From Leptidea sinapis (Eukaryota > Arthropoda > Insecta > Lepidoptera > Pieridae), in the NCBI RefSeq assembly GCF_905404315.1, contig NC_066278.1, positions 3,612,001 through 3,676,000 of the forward strand: a stretch of DNA of 64,000 nucleotides, written 5' to 3'. Under the pieces are notes generated by a model that worked only from the letters and a program-made list of their open reading frames with translations, was not told the origin of the DNA and made no database searches. Position numbers and translations under genes: made by a program. Below are positions 1 to 10,800 of this stretch, one piece after another (positions within the stretch are counted from its first letter, which is position 1; the number at the start of each line of letters is the position of its first letter).

Positions 1-423
1 TAAACATTTTTGGAGAATGATGAGACTCTGTTAATAAGTTGTACATATTGTTATTGTATAGGTTTAAGTATTTTTTGCTGCAATAATTTTTGGTAGGCCT
101 AATAAAATATGTAAGCCTAATAAATTACGGTCCACTTGGGTATCAAGTTAGATGAAAACTTCTAGTGGCTCCACATACTGTCCAAATAGCAGACCGAATT
201 GCTGCATACACTGCGGTGTTAGAACAATTATAAACTATACTAATACTGCTATGGCCCGATTAGTGTGTTTCAGTTATTTTCACAGCATCAAGAGAACACA
301 GCTTGGTTGTAAACCGACACTCCAAGGAAATTTTAAGGAAGTAAATGTTCTTACTGGTCCGTATATTATTGAAACATTAATAACACGTGCACATGTTTTT
401 CCTACTGATTGATTTTCTTTAAA
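1..423. other. unassigned AT-rich sequence
   Basis: No recognisable gene or repeat. An open frame of 86 codons (152-412, +) shows no family motif and lies in low-complexity AT-rich DNA, so I do not call it. Confidence 0.4.
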
Positions 424-427
424 TTCT

Positions 428-520
428 CTTAAGTTCGATCACTGACTAGCTTACCGATCATCAAGACTACACACGTAGCACACCTAGCAGTCATAGAGGC
501 TTCAAATGTGTATAAGTGAA
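428..520 (+). repeat. Repeat D fragment (GATCATCA module)
   Basis: The stretch reading CACTGACTAGC, CCGATCATCAAGAC and AGAGGCTTCAAAT recurs in diverged form at 56098-56170 (+) and in inverted form around 61845-61870. It is one module of a dispersed repeat whose other modules occur near 1.5, 53.0, 54.6, 55.9, 56.6-57.2 and 62.0 kb. The class is unknown. Confidence 0.4.
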
Positions 521-550
521 GAAAACACCAAATATTTTTATCACCAGAAT

Positions 551-1215
551 AGAGGCTCTGGGGTGTGCTGGGTACCCAGGGTGGGGTGCCCAGTAGGGAA
601 GACGGTAGACGAACCATCAGGTCAACGGCGGCTCCCAGGCCCTTCACAAGGACTACAACCTTGGCATCAAGTGGTAACAATCAAAGGGCGTAAAATCTAA
701 ACCAAACGAACTTCTCCTAATCATGAACAATGCTTAAGAGATACAAGGTTTTAAAGTTAGGGCGTTCCCCGTAAGTGAGGTGAGAATAGCAGATGCGAAA
801 AATATTAGGGCGTCCCCCCAAAGAGACGAAACAACCCAAAAGGTCAGGAAAACATTTTCACAATTTACGCTTAGAGTAGCGACATGGAATCTGGGTTCCC
901 TGACAGGGCGAAGCCAAGAATTAGCAGAAACGCTGAAACGACGAAACATAAACGTATATTGTTGTATTTAGGAGACGCGCTGGAAAGGGTATAAATCCAG
1001 AGACTGGGGTACCAACTAGTGTACAAACAACAAACAGAGTGAAGTTGAAGAGAAGACGCCCTCCATCCATACACATGGTAGACTAGTATGACCAACCTCA
1101 TTCATAAAGAAAATCTCTCCAACCCGACAACCCAAGACAGAATGTCATGTCAAGAAGATTAGGAGAGCCGACCCCACCTAAAGTGGAACAGAGCAAAAAA
1201 GAGGAAGTCGAAATC
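551..1215 (+). mobile_element. Internally deleted RTE-like LINE (5' region + endonuclease start + 3' end)
   Basis: At 865-1000 the frame reads LRVATWNLGSLTGRSQELAE, then ...CCI-stop-ETRWKG. This is the N-terminal part of an apurinic-type endonuclease as found in RTE-group LINEs, including the conserved ATWN asparagine and the E of ETRWKG. A TAG at 969-971 sits where the family usually has a glutamine (CAG). After about 1035 the sequence jumps to the element's 3' end (CCCTCCATCCATACACATGG, ATTAGGAGAGCCGACCCCAC). The same 3' end occurs at 27448-27640. Most of the endonuclease and all of the reverse transcriptase are therefore deleted. The GC-rich stretch 551-740 is probably the 5' leader. The copy is dead. 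Confidence 0.7.
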
Positions 1216-1289
1216 GTAATAAACAATCTAATTTAATATAAAATGTATTACGTCTTGAGAGATACATTGTGTCATGGACCGATGGCCAT

Positions 1290-1485
1290 CGGTGTCCTTC
1301 AGGTCCATCTGTCCATTGCTCTCTTTATTTCTGTTGTTAAGTTTTCTGTTGTTACTTTTATATCTTCTATCAGCTCTTTTCAACTCTTTTCAGGCATGAT
1401 GCTATTTTATTTCATATTCTAGTTTGATACGTCCACGTTTCGCATCCGTATGTGAGTGTCTTTATTGTCATTCTAACAGTGATGG
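1290..1485 (-). mobile_element. RTE-like LINE C-terminal fragment (GCETWT motif)
   Basis: On the minus strand, about 1455-1405 reads LTYGCETWTYQTRI, followed by a stop and IASCLKRVEKS. The Y-GCETWT motif is characteristic of the region just after the reverse transcriptase palm in RTE and related LINEs. Several stops interrupt the frame. It lies tail-to-tail with the deleted RTE copy just upstream, so the two are separate insertions or an inversion product. Confidence 0.55.
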
Positions 1486-1489
1486 GCAC

Positions 1490-1832
1490 AGAAGATATGC
1501 TCCATATCTGGGGACACGGCCGTACCATCCATTTCTCGAAGCAGTTCAGGACATTTTCAACCCCTTATAACTTCGTTGTGGATAAAATTATAAGTCTGAA
1601 TTATAATTATGATGGAGAAGTTAATCTGTTTATAACAAAAAATATTTTGAATATTGATATGGTCACTATAAGATGTTGTTAGGTTAGTTAATAATGTAAT
1701 AACTTAATACAATAGGACCCTTTAACGGACTAAATAAATTGACAGACTTGGTATTACAAAGCTATTTTCGGTAGGGGAACTTAGTTGCGAGACTTGTTTT
1801 TTTTTAAAGTTATGTTTTTGATGGCATCTCAT
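1490..1832 (+). repeat. Repeat D copy
   Basis: It contains the module CTCGAAGCAGTTCAGGACAT...CCCTTATAACTTCGTTGTGG, shared with 53015-53080, 55920-55975 and, inverted, 62010-62060. A second module, TTGATATGGTCACTATAAGA...AATTGACAGACTTGGTATTA, is shared with 54640-54730 and 56950-57090. No coding sequence was recognised. It may be a non-autonomous remnant of a larger transposon. Confidence 0.55.
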
Positions 1833-2794
1833 TTTTTTTATAGATAGTGCTACTTTGTTTCTTTTCCGGTACCTTGAATACCAACAACGGATTTTCTTAT
1901 AGCCCAGTTTTGTTTCTTTATTATTTCTTCCGTAATAAATATTTTTAGGAAATCTTTTATTATGCAAATGCATTAAATCTATAGTAACTGTTTCGTCAAA
2001 ATGCCAGACAAAGGAATCAACTTTACGACGTTATTCATCGTTCAGTTATAACACTACCTACGACATATAACAAACAATTTAACTTGCTACTTCATATGAG
2101 ACATCAAAGCACGGTATTGTACAATATATCAATATTTACTATAGAGTTAAGATTCACGATAAAATGACAAAGGAATTGTCTTTCTGCTCTATATTTATGT
2201 TTATATTTATACTCATTATTGTTCATGACCTAATTAAACGGCAAATAAAAAGTTATTAACAATACTACTTCATATAGGTGGTGCATTGGTATGACGCATA
2301 ATGTCCATATTTACCTGTACATAATGACAAGACTCACACCAAATATTTCCGTAAGTCCTAGCTTAACCTCTTCCTCAAAACAATGCGCTAAACACATTTT
2401 AACGCAAAATTAAACCTACGTCTCGCGAGGTTTACATCCATATATGTATTTTGAAGTGTCAGCGTTTCCGAAACAAAGGATTGGTTTTGTGACGCGGCTG
2501 TTAACATTTTTAAACTTAACAGTAGTAACTAGATAATAATTTTACTTTGCTAATTCATATAGTCTACTAACTGTAATCTACTAATTGAGTAGACGAAAGG
2601 GTCTCGTGTGTAATCTACTCGTAATATTCGTAAATTTCTTGCATAAATAAGAAGTGTTATATTTAGATATGATTAATATTTTATATATTACATTTATATG
2701 TTACAATTTATATCAAATGATTAAAACTAAGTTCGGCATAATTTTCGTTGTGTATAATCCATTTACGAGCATTAAAGACAATAATGTTCCGACC
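1833..2794. other. unassigned AT-rich sequence
   Basis: No motif, repeat or coding signal recognised. Composition is strongly AT and open frames are short. Confidence 0.4.
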
Positions 2795-3077
2795 TTAGAT
2801 TTAGGATTGGTCTGCGCTGCGCGCCAACTAGATACCACAGGCGTAGTCGCAAAGTGCGGCAACTAATACTGCGCCCAAATGGGCATACTCGAGCCAGTCT
2901 CGAACAATGTATGACGATGACGTGCCACATGTTCTGTTAAACTTTGCAATGTATGTTACAAAATTTTACGAATGCCATTGAGTGTCAAGATGACACGCAC
3001 ACAAGCATCTAATAGTTGCCGTAATAAAAAAGCTATTGTTCTTAGATAGTGCGGTATCTAGATGGAGCGCATTGCAT
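2795..3077 (+). mobile_element. MITE-E copy 1 (TTAGATTTAGGATTGGTCT terminal repeat)
   Basis: It begins TTAGATTTAGGATTGGTCTG and has an internal segment (ACGTGCCACATGTTCTGTTA, TGCCATTGAGTGTCAAGATG) nearly shared with 43410-44098. In that second copy the right end is the inverted complement of the left end. Here the right terminal repeat is decayed after CTAGATGGAGCGCAT. No coding capacity is visible, so it is a non-autonomous DNA element. Confidence 0.6.
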
Positions 3078-3527
3078 TTTTATAGTGACACAATTATCAG
3101 CTCTGCTTTGCACGCGGTTGCACTTCAATGTTGGGTGGAATAATGGAGGATCCTCCACTCATACGCCCTCCACTTTATGGCCTCACTCTCGCTCCGGGAG
3201 ACGTGTCCGAAGAACTTAAGAATGCTACTCTGTACTAACACAGAAAGGCGTTTTTTATGCCAAGTTAGTCGATGAAACTCCCAGCATTCTCCTCCAATCA
3301 AAATATTGGATTAGAAATTTGGAGCAATCACCTTATAGTCGGAACAATTAGAAGTCATCATGTAATAACAACTCTCTACAGATACTCACGATCCTGATTA
3401 GTTTGTTAGCGTGCCTCGGTCTACTGTTAAATACAACAAATAAACAATTTAACAACACTACGTTCGTCATGCTACGGTCTTACAGAAATAGTTTTATCAT
3501 TTTAAGGCGTTTGTTTTAGTTTTTATA
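3078..3527. other. unassigned
   Basis: No family recognised. A slightly GC-richer patch with CCTCC-containing repeats lies at 3140-3215. Confidence 0.35.
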
Positions 3528-3795
3528 AACTACTAGTGGACCCCACAGACGTTGTCTTGAATTGAGAATCTAGAAGTCTAAACCAATCCCAAATTCACTG
3601 GAACACACAAAAAAAATCGTCAAAATCGGTCCAGCCGTTTAGGAGGTAGTACAATTGTGAATCTTAACCATTCTCGAATCCACCTGAAGACACACAGAAA
3701 GTTACATTAAAATCGTTCAAGCCGTTTAGGAGGAGTTCAGTTACAACAGACGCACAAAAGAAATACATACATATAATTTTAAGATTTATAAATCA
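3528..3795 (+). repeat. R-family dispersed repeat (diverged)
   Basis: It starts CTAGTGGACCCCACAGACGT, a decayed form of the CTAGCTGACCCGGCAAACGT start seen at 21112, 27013 and 54004. Twice it carries the hallmark tail AAAATCGKTCMAGCCGTTTAG, at about 3633 and 3706, the second time followed by CATACATACATAT. The repeated tail suggests tandem or composite insertion. Sequences of this type are usually RTE- or SINE-like 3' regions, but I cannot assign the clade. Confidence 0.5.
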
Positions 3796-4299
3796 ATTTA
3801 TTTTTATCAAGGTTGTTATCGACGGGGCATGCTCTGACTGCGATGAATGTGTGTGTGTTTTCTGAGTGTCGATAAGAATCGAAAAGAACTTGTGTTTGAA
3901 GTCAAGACTATTTTGTGCATTGGATTGGGGCCAAAAAAAGTAGTCCAGGTTTACCCTAAGAATACACAAGCATTTTGCATTCACTGCAAAAATAAAACCA
4001 TGCACAATACTCGGCGTCGATATATCGACATTCAGTTCTGTGGTCAGTTGGAAGTCTTTTTGTCACACCATTCCTCATCACGTAAGCCCGTTTGCCCCTT
4101 TATAAAAAACATGCCATCGCCAGCTTCTAGAGCTTAGTTGACATTTTCTCAGGTACCGCAGGTCAGCTTAATATTGGCGAGGTTAAGGTCTCACTTAGTT
4201 GGTACTTGAGATGTGCCAATAAAGAACTTTGGCTTAAGAATTGACTGTTAAAAGCACAGCTCCTTGCTTCTTATCTCGTCTCCAATTTGGTGGAAGCCG
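3796..4299. other. unassigned; one 96-codon open frame
   Basis: A frame at 3847-4137 (+) is open for 96 codons and includes an FCIHC cysteine pair. It matches no family I know, and its composition is like the surrounding noncoding DNA. It could be an eroded transposon piece. No function is proposed. Confidence 0.2.
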
Positions 4300-4612
4300 A
4301 GCCTTATTCAAGTTCAAGTTGTTTCAGCTGATTCCTGCCACCAAATTCCACCTTCACACGACACACCACAGATTAGGATATCATCCCCACCATCTGATCA
4401 TCTGAGCTTTCTTCCACGTACTTCAAAGCTGTGGAATGAGCTTCCTTGTGCCGTGTTTCCGGGATGATGGGTACCTTCAAAAAAAGCGCGTACACCTTCC
4501 TTAAAGTCCTACAACGCTCCTACGATTTCTCTGATATTGCAAGAGAATGTGGGATGCGGTGATCACTTAACATGATTCGACCCGTAGGCACTGTACCACT
4601 TTTCCCCAAAAA
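4300..4612 (+). mobile_element. LINE-A 3' end (ORF2 C-terminus + 3' UTR)
   Basis: Broken frames encode the family C-terminus: LIPATKFHL..., SFLPRTSKLWNELPCAVFPG, then the lysine-rich FKKSAYTFLK stretch. The -LWNELP- box followed by a short basic tail is typical of CR1/Jockey-group LINE proteins. The 3' UTR follows (GTGATCACTTAACA...GACCCGTA) and ends in CCCCAAAAAAATAA. Frameshifts and deletions make it a pseudogene. The copy is heavily 5'-truncated, as usual for target-primed reverse transcription. Confidence 0.7.
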
Positions 4613-6092
4613 AATAAGTTGAAATGATGCTTTATAGAGAGGGACCAATCAGTTCACTAGCTAAAATAATTTAAAAAAGCAATTGATTCGAACGGCTTAA
4701 TGTCAGAGTCAGAATACAATACACCTTCACATCGAGCACCATGGTAAGACAGTTTGGAAGCAGTTTTCCTTCACAGAGTGCGTGACCCGGATATTATCCA
4801 TCATAAATTGTATGACACTGTGTGACCTTTATAGATGTAGCAGATACAAGGAAGTTATCACACGCCGTGTATTGATATCATCGGCTTAAGCAGACTCTTT
4901 ATTATGAACATTTGAAGGTAATGAACTGTAAGTGACCAATTGTTTGTTCCTGTTTTTTTTTAATAATCATTACTTAATCCGGCCTTAAGGCGACACTAAA
5001 TGCCAGCGACCTTGAGCGATATGAGTTCACGGCTGCCGGCCCGCCATCTATGTAAGAGAGCCAATATTTTCAAAATTCTTGGGTGGAAAACAGTTTATAT
5101 GCTTACAATGCTCGTTATTACTACTAATCTGAATATATGAACCTACATAAAAAAGTATAAGCTATAAGAATAACTTTTCTGAGAGAAGTACCAAAAAAAT
5201 GCGTCACGCCATGCCAAAAAACTTGTTTAACTTCAAAGAAAAGTGGTAGTTCAAAAAGGCTCGGCAGTGTTAACTATAACCAACAGCAAGCATTAGCAAC
5301 CTACAAATAAGACTTAAGGATATATGAAACAGGATTAAGTAGTGTTCATAGCTCCAAATGCTATACTTTCACCACAAAACTTGTCTGAAAACACCATGTT
5401 TGCGTGTTTTCTGCTTACTCATCGCATTAACGCATACGCGACAGTCCCAACAGCATACTGCGCACCGGTGGGACTCTCCGATGCTGGCTCGCTGGATAAT
5501 TCTACACGCAGTCTTATAGTAATTTAAAGTCAACCTTGGGGAAGTCAACTCCGAACAGCCTGTCATTTTATTTTATTTATCTTTATCTCAATATGTGAAT
5601 CAATAAATAATTACTAAAAATATTTTGTAAGTTTGCAAATTGTACTAACAAATATGGATGTAATCTCTTGCATGGATGAATCCGAAATGAATAATAATAA
5701 TTATTATTAACTAAACACTTCTAATAGTAAAATTGTCAATCAAAGTAACAAGTTAAATCTTCAGCGGACTGACTATTGCAGCTCGCGTGCACTGTAGATA
5801 TATTCGTGCGATTTGTTACGTAAGCCACGTGCATTTTCAGCCCTGGACTGGAGCGATCACCTGTGAACCGAGGCACTGGATCGGTCATGCATCATCGAGC
5901 GTGCATGTCCAACACGATTCATGGCTACTTTGATATAAAGTATTACAGATAAAAAATGCAGAGTTACGTAATACCACTCACGCAAATCGCGAGCATCAAG
6001 CATCGTATCGAAACAAGGTTTAGTGCCTTACAATGGTTCAACTACACACCGAGTATTACGAATAATATTATCTTTCTTTATAATAATATTAT
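4613..6092. other. unassigned
   Basis: No gene recognised. There are two moderately GC-rich patches: 4980-5050 (CTGCCGGCCCGCCATCTATG) and 5760-5930. The second has several CG dinucleotides and no coding continuity. They could be eroded transposon pieces or regulatory DNA, and nothing discriminates. Confidence 0.35.
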
Positions 6093-6344
6093 ATTTCTGC
6101 CGTGAAACAGTAATGTGTAAGCATTACTGTGTTTCGGTCTGAAGGGCGCCGTAGCAACTGAAATTACTGGGCAAATGAGACTTAACATCTTATGTCTCAA
6201 GGTGACTAGCGCAGTTGTAGTGCCGCTCAGAATTTTTGGGGTGTTAAAAATCCTGAGCGGCACTGCATTGTAATAGGCAGGGCATTTTAACTACCATCAG
6301 CCGAACGTCCTGCTCGTATCGTCCCGTATTTTCATAAAAAAAAA
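6093..6344 (+). mobile_element. SINE-A copy 1
   Basis: About 250 bp of the commonest repeat in the window, 15 copies here. Orientation is set by the 3' poly(A): the sense strand ends TTTTCATAAAAAAAA. It contains the internal hairpin AGTGCCGCTCAGAATT...AATCCTGAGCGGCACT. The 5' part of the full element (CCAGTGGGAGGCTCC to GGCGCC) is missing here. I see no clear tRNA- or 5S-like head, so 'SINE' rests on size, tail and copy number. Confidence 0.75.
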
Positions 6345-7831
6345 TATCGCTTCGTAGATATTTTGATAAGAATTCACAGTGAGCGTTCTATCAAAGAATA
6401 TCAATTATTCACTCGGGTCACAATGACACATATGAGTGACAAAGATAAACTTCAGCCGATTTCTGAATTGAGAATTTTGCATTAAGTACGACATAACCTA
6501 AAATCAATTTAATTTCTGTTTCTGAATTGGGATAAGTATACTTTGAGCATGCGAAATTAAGATCGTTCCTAAATCGTTCTCAATCTATATACTTAAGTAT
6601 GTATAAACTCTTATTTGGCGTTTCTGAATACTTTTGACAGTTGTCAAACTACGCTTATCTACTGATCAGGTGACGTATCGTGAGTAAGCTTTCAGCATAG
6701 TCACAGTAGGCATAGTACTTTAAATACTTAACGCGTTCTCAACTCTTTCTTACCATCTCTCGCTCTCGTTTTGTCTTTCTATTTCCATTTTCTACATATT
6801 ACGTAATCAGTTTTTGTAACTTAAGAATGTCTAGCTATTCATCATTTTCGACACCGTAGACGAATGGTACGAAGCAGGCGATCTAATTTCTTTGAGATAC
6901 TCAATGATCAACAATTTAAACGTAGCTTCAAATGAATGTAACCAAGAAATGTGTTTTAATAATCAACTGCCTATACTAGCGTAATAGAGAAACACTCTCG
7001 TCATTACGGTGAGACTAAATTTAAAATGTTCATGTGTGTTAGTTTTACATATGTGTTAGTGAGCTAGTGAAGTGTGTAGTATTTTGCTTGGTCAATCCCT
7101 ATGACACATATTGATAAACGGGGTCATATTCACGTATACAAAAGTTTTTTATCTAACACATATTTTTTTAATTAATATAATCCTTAGAAAATAGAGTGTT
7201 TACTGCGTTTATAAATGTAATATTAAAGCGCGTTCGGGCTGACGGACCCCATGACCCCAAAGTCTCCAGCCCAAACGGAAGAAATATGTACCCATCACCA
7301 AGCGACGCATTTTTTCTCCACAAGTGTGTCTACACATGTTGCAACCCACACCAGCGGCGTCTCACGTCTCCAAGGAATTAATGTCATATCTTCAGGCCTA
7401 TAAAGTCTGGAATGTTGACTTCCAGCAAAGCTTGGGTATTTCGTGCCTTGTTACAAATCTAAGCTAAAAATTTCAAAGTATATTCTCAAAAAGTGTGGTG
7501 CCTAAAAGTTTCACAACATGATCAACGACAGTCTCTACGACTTTGGTTGCGTTTGCGTTTTAATTACAGAATTACCACCTCTTATGTATAAACAGAACTA
7601 TGGCAAAATCATTGTACATCGTTAATAATATCTTTTATTTGTGTTTATGTTCAAGACACGGAAATAAAATCTTTGATAAACCATATTCTTGTTTTAACTT
7701 CGCTTTCGTTTGGTTTGCAAAGTCCTCATGTGATAATCAACTTTTCACTGACCTGCTATTCCAATGTAATAGCTAAGCCTTTATCGGTAGCTGCAATAGT
7801 TTCCGTCTTCTACTACGTCATATTTACATCG
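6345..7831. other. unassigned
   Basis: No repeat family or coding signal recognised. A mixed-composition patch at 7220-7440 has no matching copy elsewhere in the window. Confidence 0.35.
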
Positions 7832-8143
7832 TTTTTTTTATGAAAATAAGGGACGAGACGAGCAGGATATTGAGTTATGGATGATAAGTAATACGCCCTG
7901 CCCATTACAATGCAGTACCACTCAGGATTACTGAAAAACCTTAAATTCTGAACGCACTACAATTGCGCTCGTCACTTTGAGACATAAGATGTTAAGTCTC
8001 ATTTGCCCAGTAATTTCACTACCTTCGGCGCCCTTCAGACCTAAACACAATAATGTTTACACATTACTGCTTCTCGGTAGAAATAGGCGCCGTTGTGGTA
8101 CCCATAATCTACCCAGCATCCTGTGCAAAGGAGCCTCCCACTG
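7832..8143 (-). mobile_element. SINE-A copy 2 (near full length)
   Basis: On the plus strand it opens with a T-run and ATGAAAATAAGGGACGAGAC and closes with GTGCAAAGGAGCCTCCCACTG, so the sense strand is minus. The internal hairpin is weakened (AGTACCACTCAG against CTGAACGCACT). Confidence 0.8.
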
Positions 8144-8877
8144 ATATCTTTTTAGACAGATCTCATCAGATAACTTTACCAATAATTATTTAGTGAGCAC
8201 GTTACTAATTTACGTTAATAACCAAAGATGCAACTTTTCTTTCCTCATAATCTCTAATAGATTTCATGTTTTGAACATGTTTATGTAATGCATTTTTAAA
8301 GTAAATTTAATAATAACATTGATAATATAATTAAACTTCCTATAAAATTTATGTAAATTTTGAATCTCACTAATGAAGTGTCTAAAATCTAAATATAAAA
8401 ATATCAGGTTATGCCTACGGAATTATGTAGATAGAGATTTAATCACGACTGTAACTAGGGTTGGTACTGGGTGCTTTATCGGTCGCCTTCTTACATCAGC
8501 CGTCAACGATCACATGGGGATCAACTGTGGGGGACACGCGTAATAGTAACCTTTGTTTTAACTATGAACTCTGATGAATTTTCTGTTTGTTATGATATAA
8601 ACTATGGTTGAAAATTATATATGGATTTATTATGGATAAAATCAATTAAATTTAGACATCAACTTTGAATAATATTATAGAAGGCTTTAACAAATTGTAA
8701 ATGGGTTAAATTATGGTTGTGCTGTAATACCATATACAGGAAATCTTCTCCATGAAATACACTCTAATAAATGAAACTTTATTATAATCAGATAAATGCA
8801 TCTGTTTTATTCGTAGTTTTTGTTTATTTATCTTTACTTTGAGGTAATAATTTTATATTATCATATGACTATGACTA
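8144..8877. other. unassigned AT-rich sequence
   Basis: Nothing recognised. A GC-richer patch at 8455-8540 shows no open frame. Confidence 0.35.
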
Positions 8878-9417
8878 TGTCGCCGGCAAATCGCATAATT
8901 TGGTGTTTCACAAACGGAGTCGTCCGTTTACAAACGCTGGCTGTTATGTAATATGCCTTGGGCAAATCGACAACTCGTTTAATTGCTATATTTTCATCAT
9001 TGATAATTGTAATTGGAGGGTGACCATCATAAAAAATAGGTTGGATATAGCAGACTTTATTTCAGTAATCAAGTACCATCTGGTATCTGTGAATATTTAA
9101 CAGTATGTCATAATATTCTTCTAAAGGCATTACACGGACTGTGGGACTCTCAGGGTTACTTTTTTAGAATAAGATCGCCAATACTCATTACGTCTAACTT
9201 TCTGTACCAATAGTATGAGTTCTCCGAACACAAGAATTCATGGACACTAGCATTTTATAAAATTACAATGCTGCGGCATTTTGTCTTATGTTGTGGCATT
9301 TTATAAAGTGACAAGACCATTTACATTTTGCCTTTGGCATATTTCATGGCTGCAAGCGTTTATAAACGGACGACGCCGTTTGTAAACAGCGGAGTCATAC
9401 AAACTGTCTGCGACATT
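8878..9417. mobile_element. 540-bp element with inverted ends
   Basis: The left arm (about 8878-8965, GGAGTCGTCCGTTTACAAAC GCTGGCTG) is the inverted counterpart of 9330-9417 (GCAAGCGTTTATAAACGGAC GACGCC). The arms are about 85 bp and imperfect, flanking about 360 bp without coding sequence. This resembles an old non-autonomous inverted-repeat transposon. No clear target duplication was seen. Confidence 0.45.
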
Positions 9418-10042
9418 TCAAACAGCATGTATGTCCACTTTAAACCTGACTCATGTGATTCCTCTGACATTGCAGGTACCATGGGTGACAGTGCTCAAAT
9501 ATTTATCAGGTGATCAGCTATTTGGCCTAACTTCTATTCCGTAAAACATTATTAACTTAAACGAAAGTCTGCATGAGGGAGGACTCAAGTAAAACAATGT
9601 TTTTGTGATAATTATACAATTTCATAGTTATTTCTGTATCGTAGTTAGTTATCCTTTGCATGTTGATAACCCTATGTAAACTGGTTCCTCGACAGCTCCG
9701 CCTGCTTGTCTGCCTCGCAATGCCGACTTCGTAAACAACACAAACATATTGTAAAAACAAATTGAATTTTAATGAATCTACCTATAGGAAAATGTCAAGT
9801 GTGCAAAAATGTGGTCCGGATTTTATTTAATCTTCCGTACACGTTGACTAAAGATTATCAATGTTTTGTTTGATGAGGTAATTGTGTGTATAAATTAGTT
9901 ACTATTATTTAGAAAGGAAATTTTAACCTTGTGTTTATAACTAACTCAATACAGTGGTGCTAGTATTATAATACCACAACAATAATTGTGTCCCTTATGA
10001 CTATTTCAAGTGTTATCTAAAATATTTAAATTTACTTAATAA
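9418..10042. other. unassigned
   Basis: No repeat or gene recognised. Confidence 0.35.
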
Positions 10043-10800
10043 ATTCAAGTTCAAATATTTTTATTCAAAATTTGAAAAGAAATCACTCACTGAAAGTCAA
10101 AATCTTATCCCCATTCGGAAATGAATGCCTCAGACCTGAGAAGAACGGGCGCAAGAAACTCAGCGAGCACGGGACATTTTTTTGTTCTTTTCAAATAAAA
10201 TTTCAATACAATCTTTAATTTAAATAGCCTGACGGTGTTCGCTCCATTCCCAATCTGTGGTATCATTAAGACCTTATTAATCAGTAAGACCTAGCTTATT
10301 AGTAGCCCGAATAGGCTTGTTCTGCAGCAAAAAGATTGTATTAATATTGGGGACCATTGTAATTTGTACTTTTTTTTTTCTTTTTTTAATTTGAAATTTC
10401 AACAGGAATGCCAAGAAATATAACAGATTCCACGGTTTTATCTCTTCGTACAAAAAAACACTTACCACATTTTTAACATATAGTACGGTAATTTTTATAT
10501 ATTTCGGATTCTTGCTATTTTACCTTTAAGTATTAGCGCTAAATCAGTACTCGATGTCAGACATTATTCGTCATACATGACTTAATTTCTTTTCACTTTG
10601 AAGTACATAGATATCAGTAAAGTGTTATCCGCAAACAATACTACCTTGTTTTTATTCTATAAGGTTAGGAAGATCGTTTATATAGATTAGAAAAAGGAAC
10701 GGTCCAAGGATTGACCCTTGTGGTACCCCCATGCTGAGTCCCAGAAGATCGAATGCAGTTCCTTTAACGCAAAAGTTATAAAATATGCCTCTAGCATCAG
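10043..10800 (-). mobile_element. LINE-B relic with reverse transcriptase motifs and 3' end
   Basis: On the minus strand about 10735-10600 reads GVPQGSILGPFLFLIYINDL, the reverse transcriptase motif B region. It is followed in another frame by LFADNTLL where active enzymes have F/Y-A-D-D. The second catalytic aspartate is thus replaced by asparagine. Further downstream (10275-10210) comes DTTDWEWSEHRQAI, the LINE-B C-terminus. The 3' end TTCTCAGGTCTGAGGCATTC...TTTGAACTTGAA closes the copy at 10043. The region between motif C and the C-terminus is eroded. Treating RT and tail as one copy is an inference from order and orientation. Confidence 0.65.

Noticed and set aside
3847..4137. 96-codon open frame as a gene
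   Set aside because: No domain, no neighbours, a similar-length antisense frame, and composition like the background. Left as unassigned.
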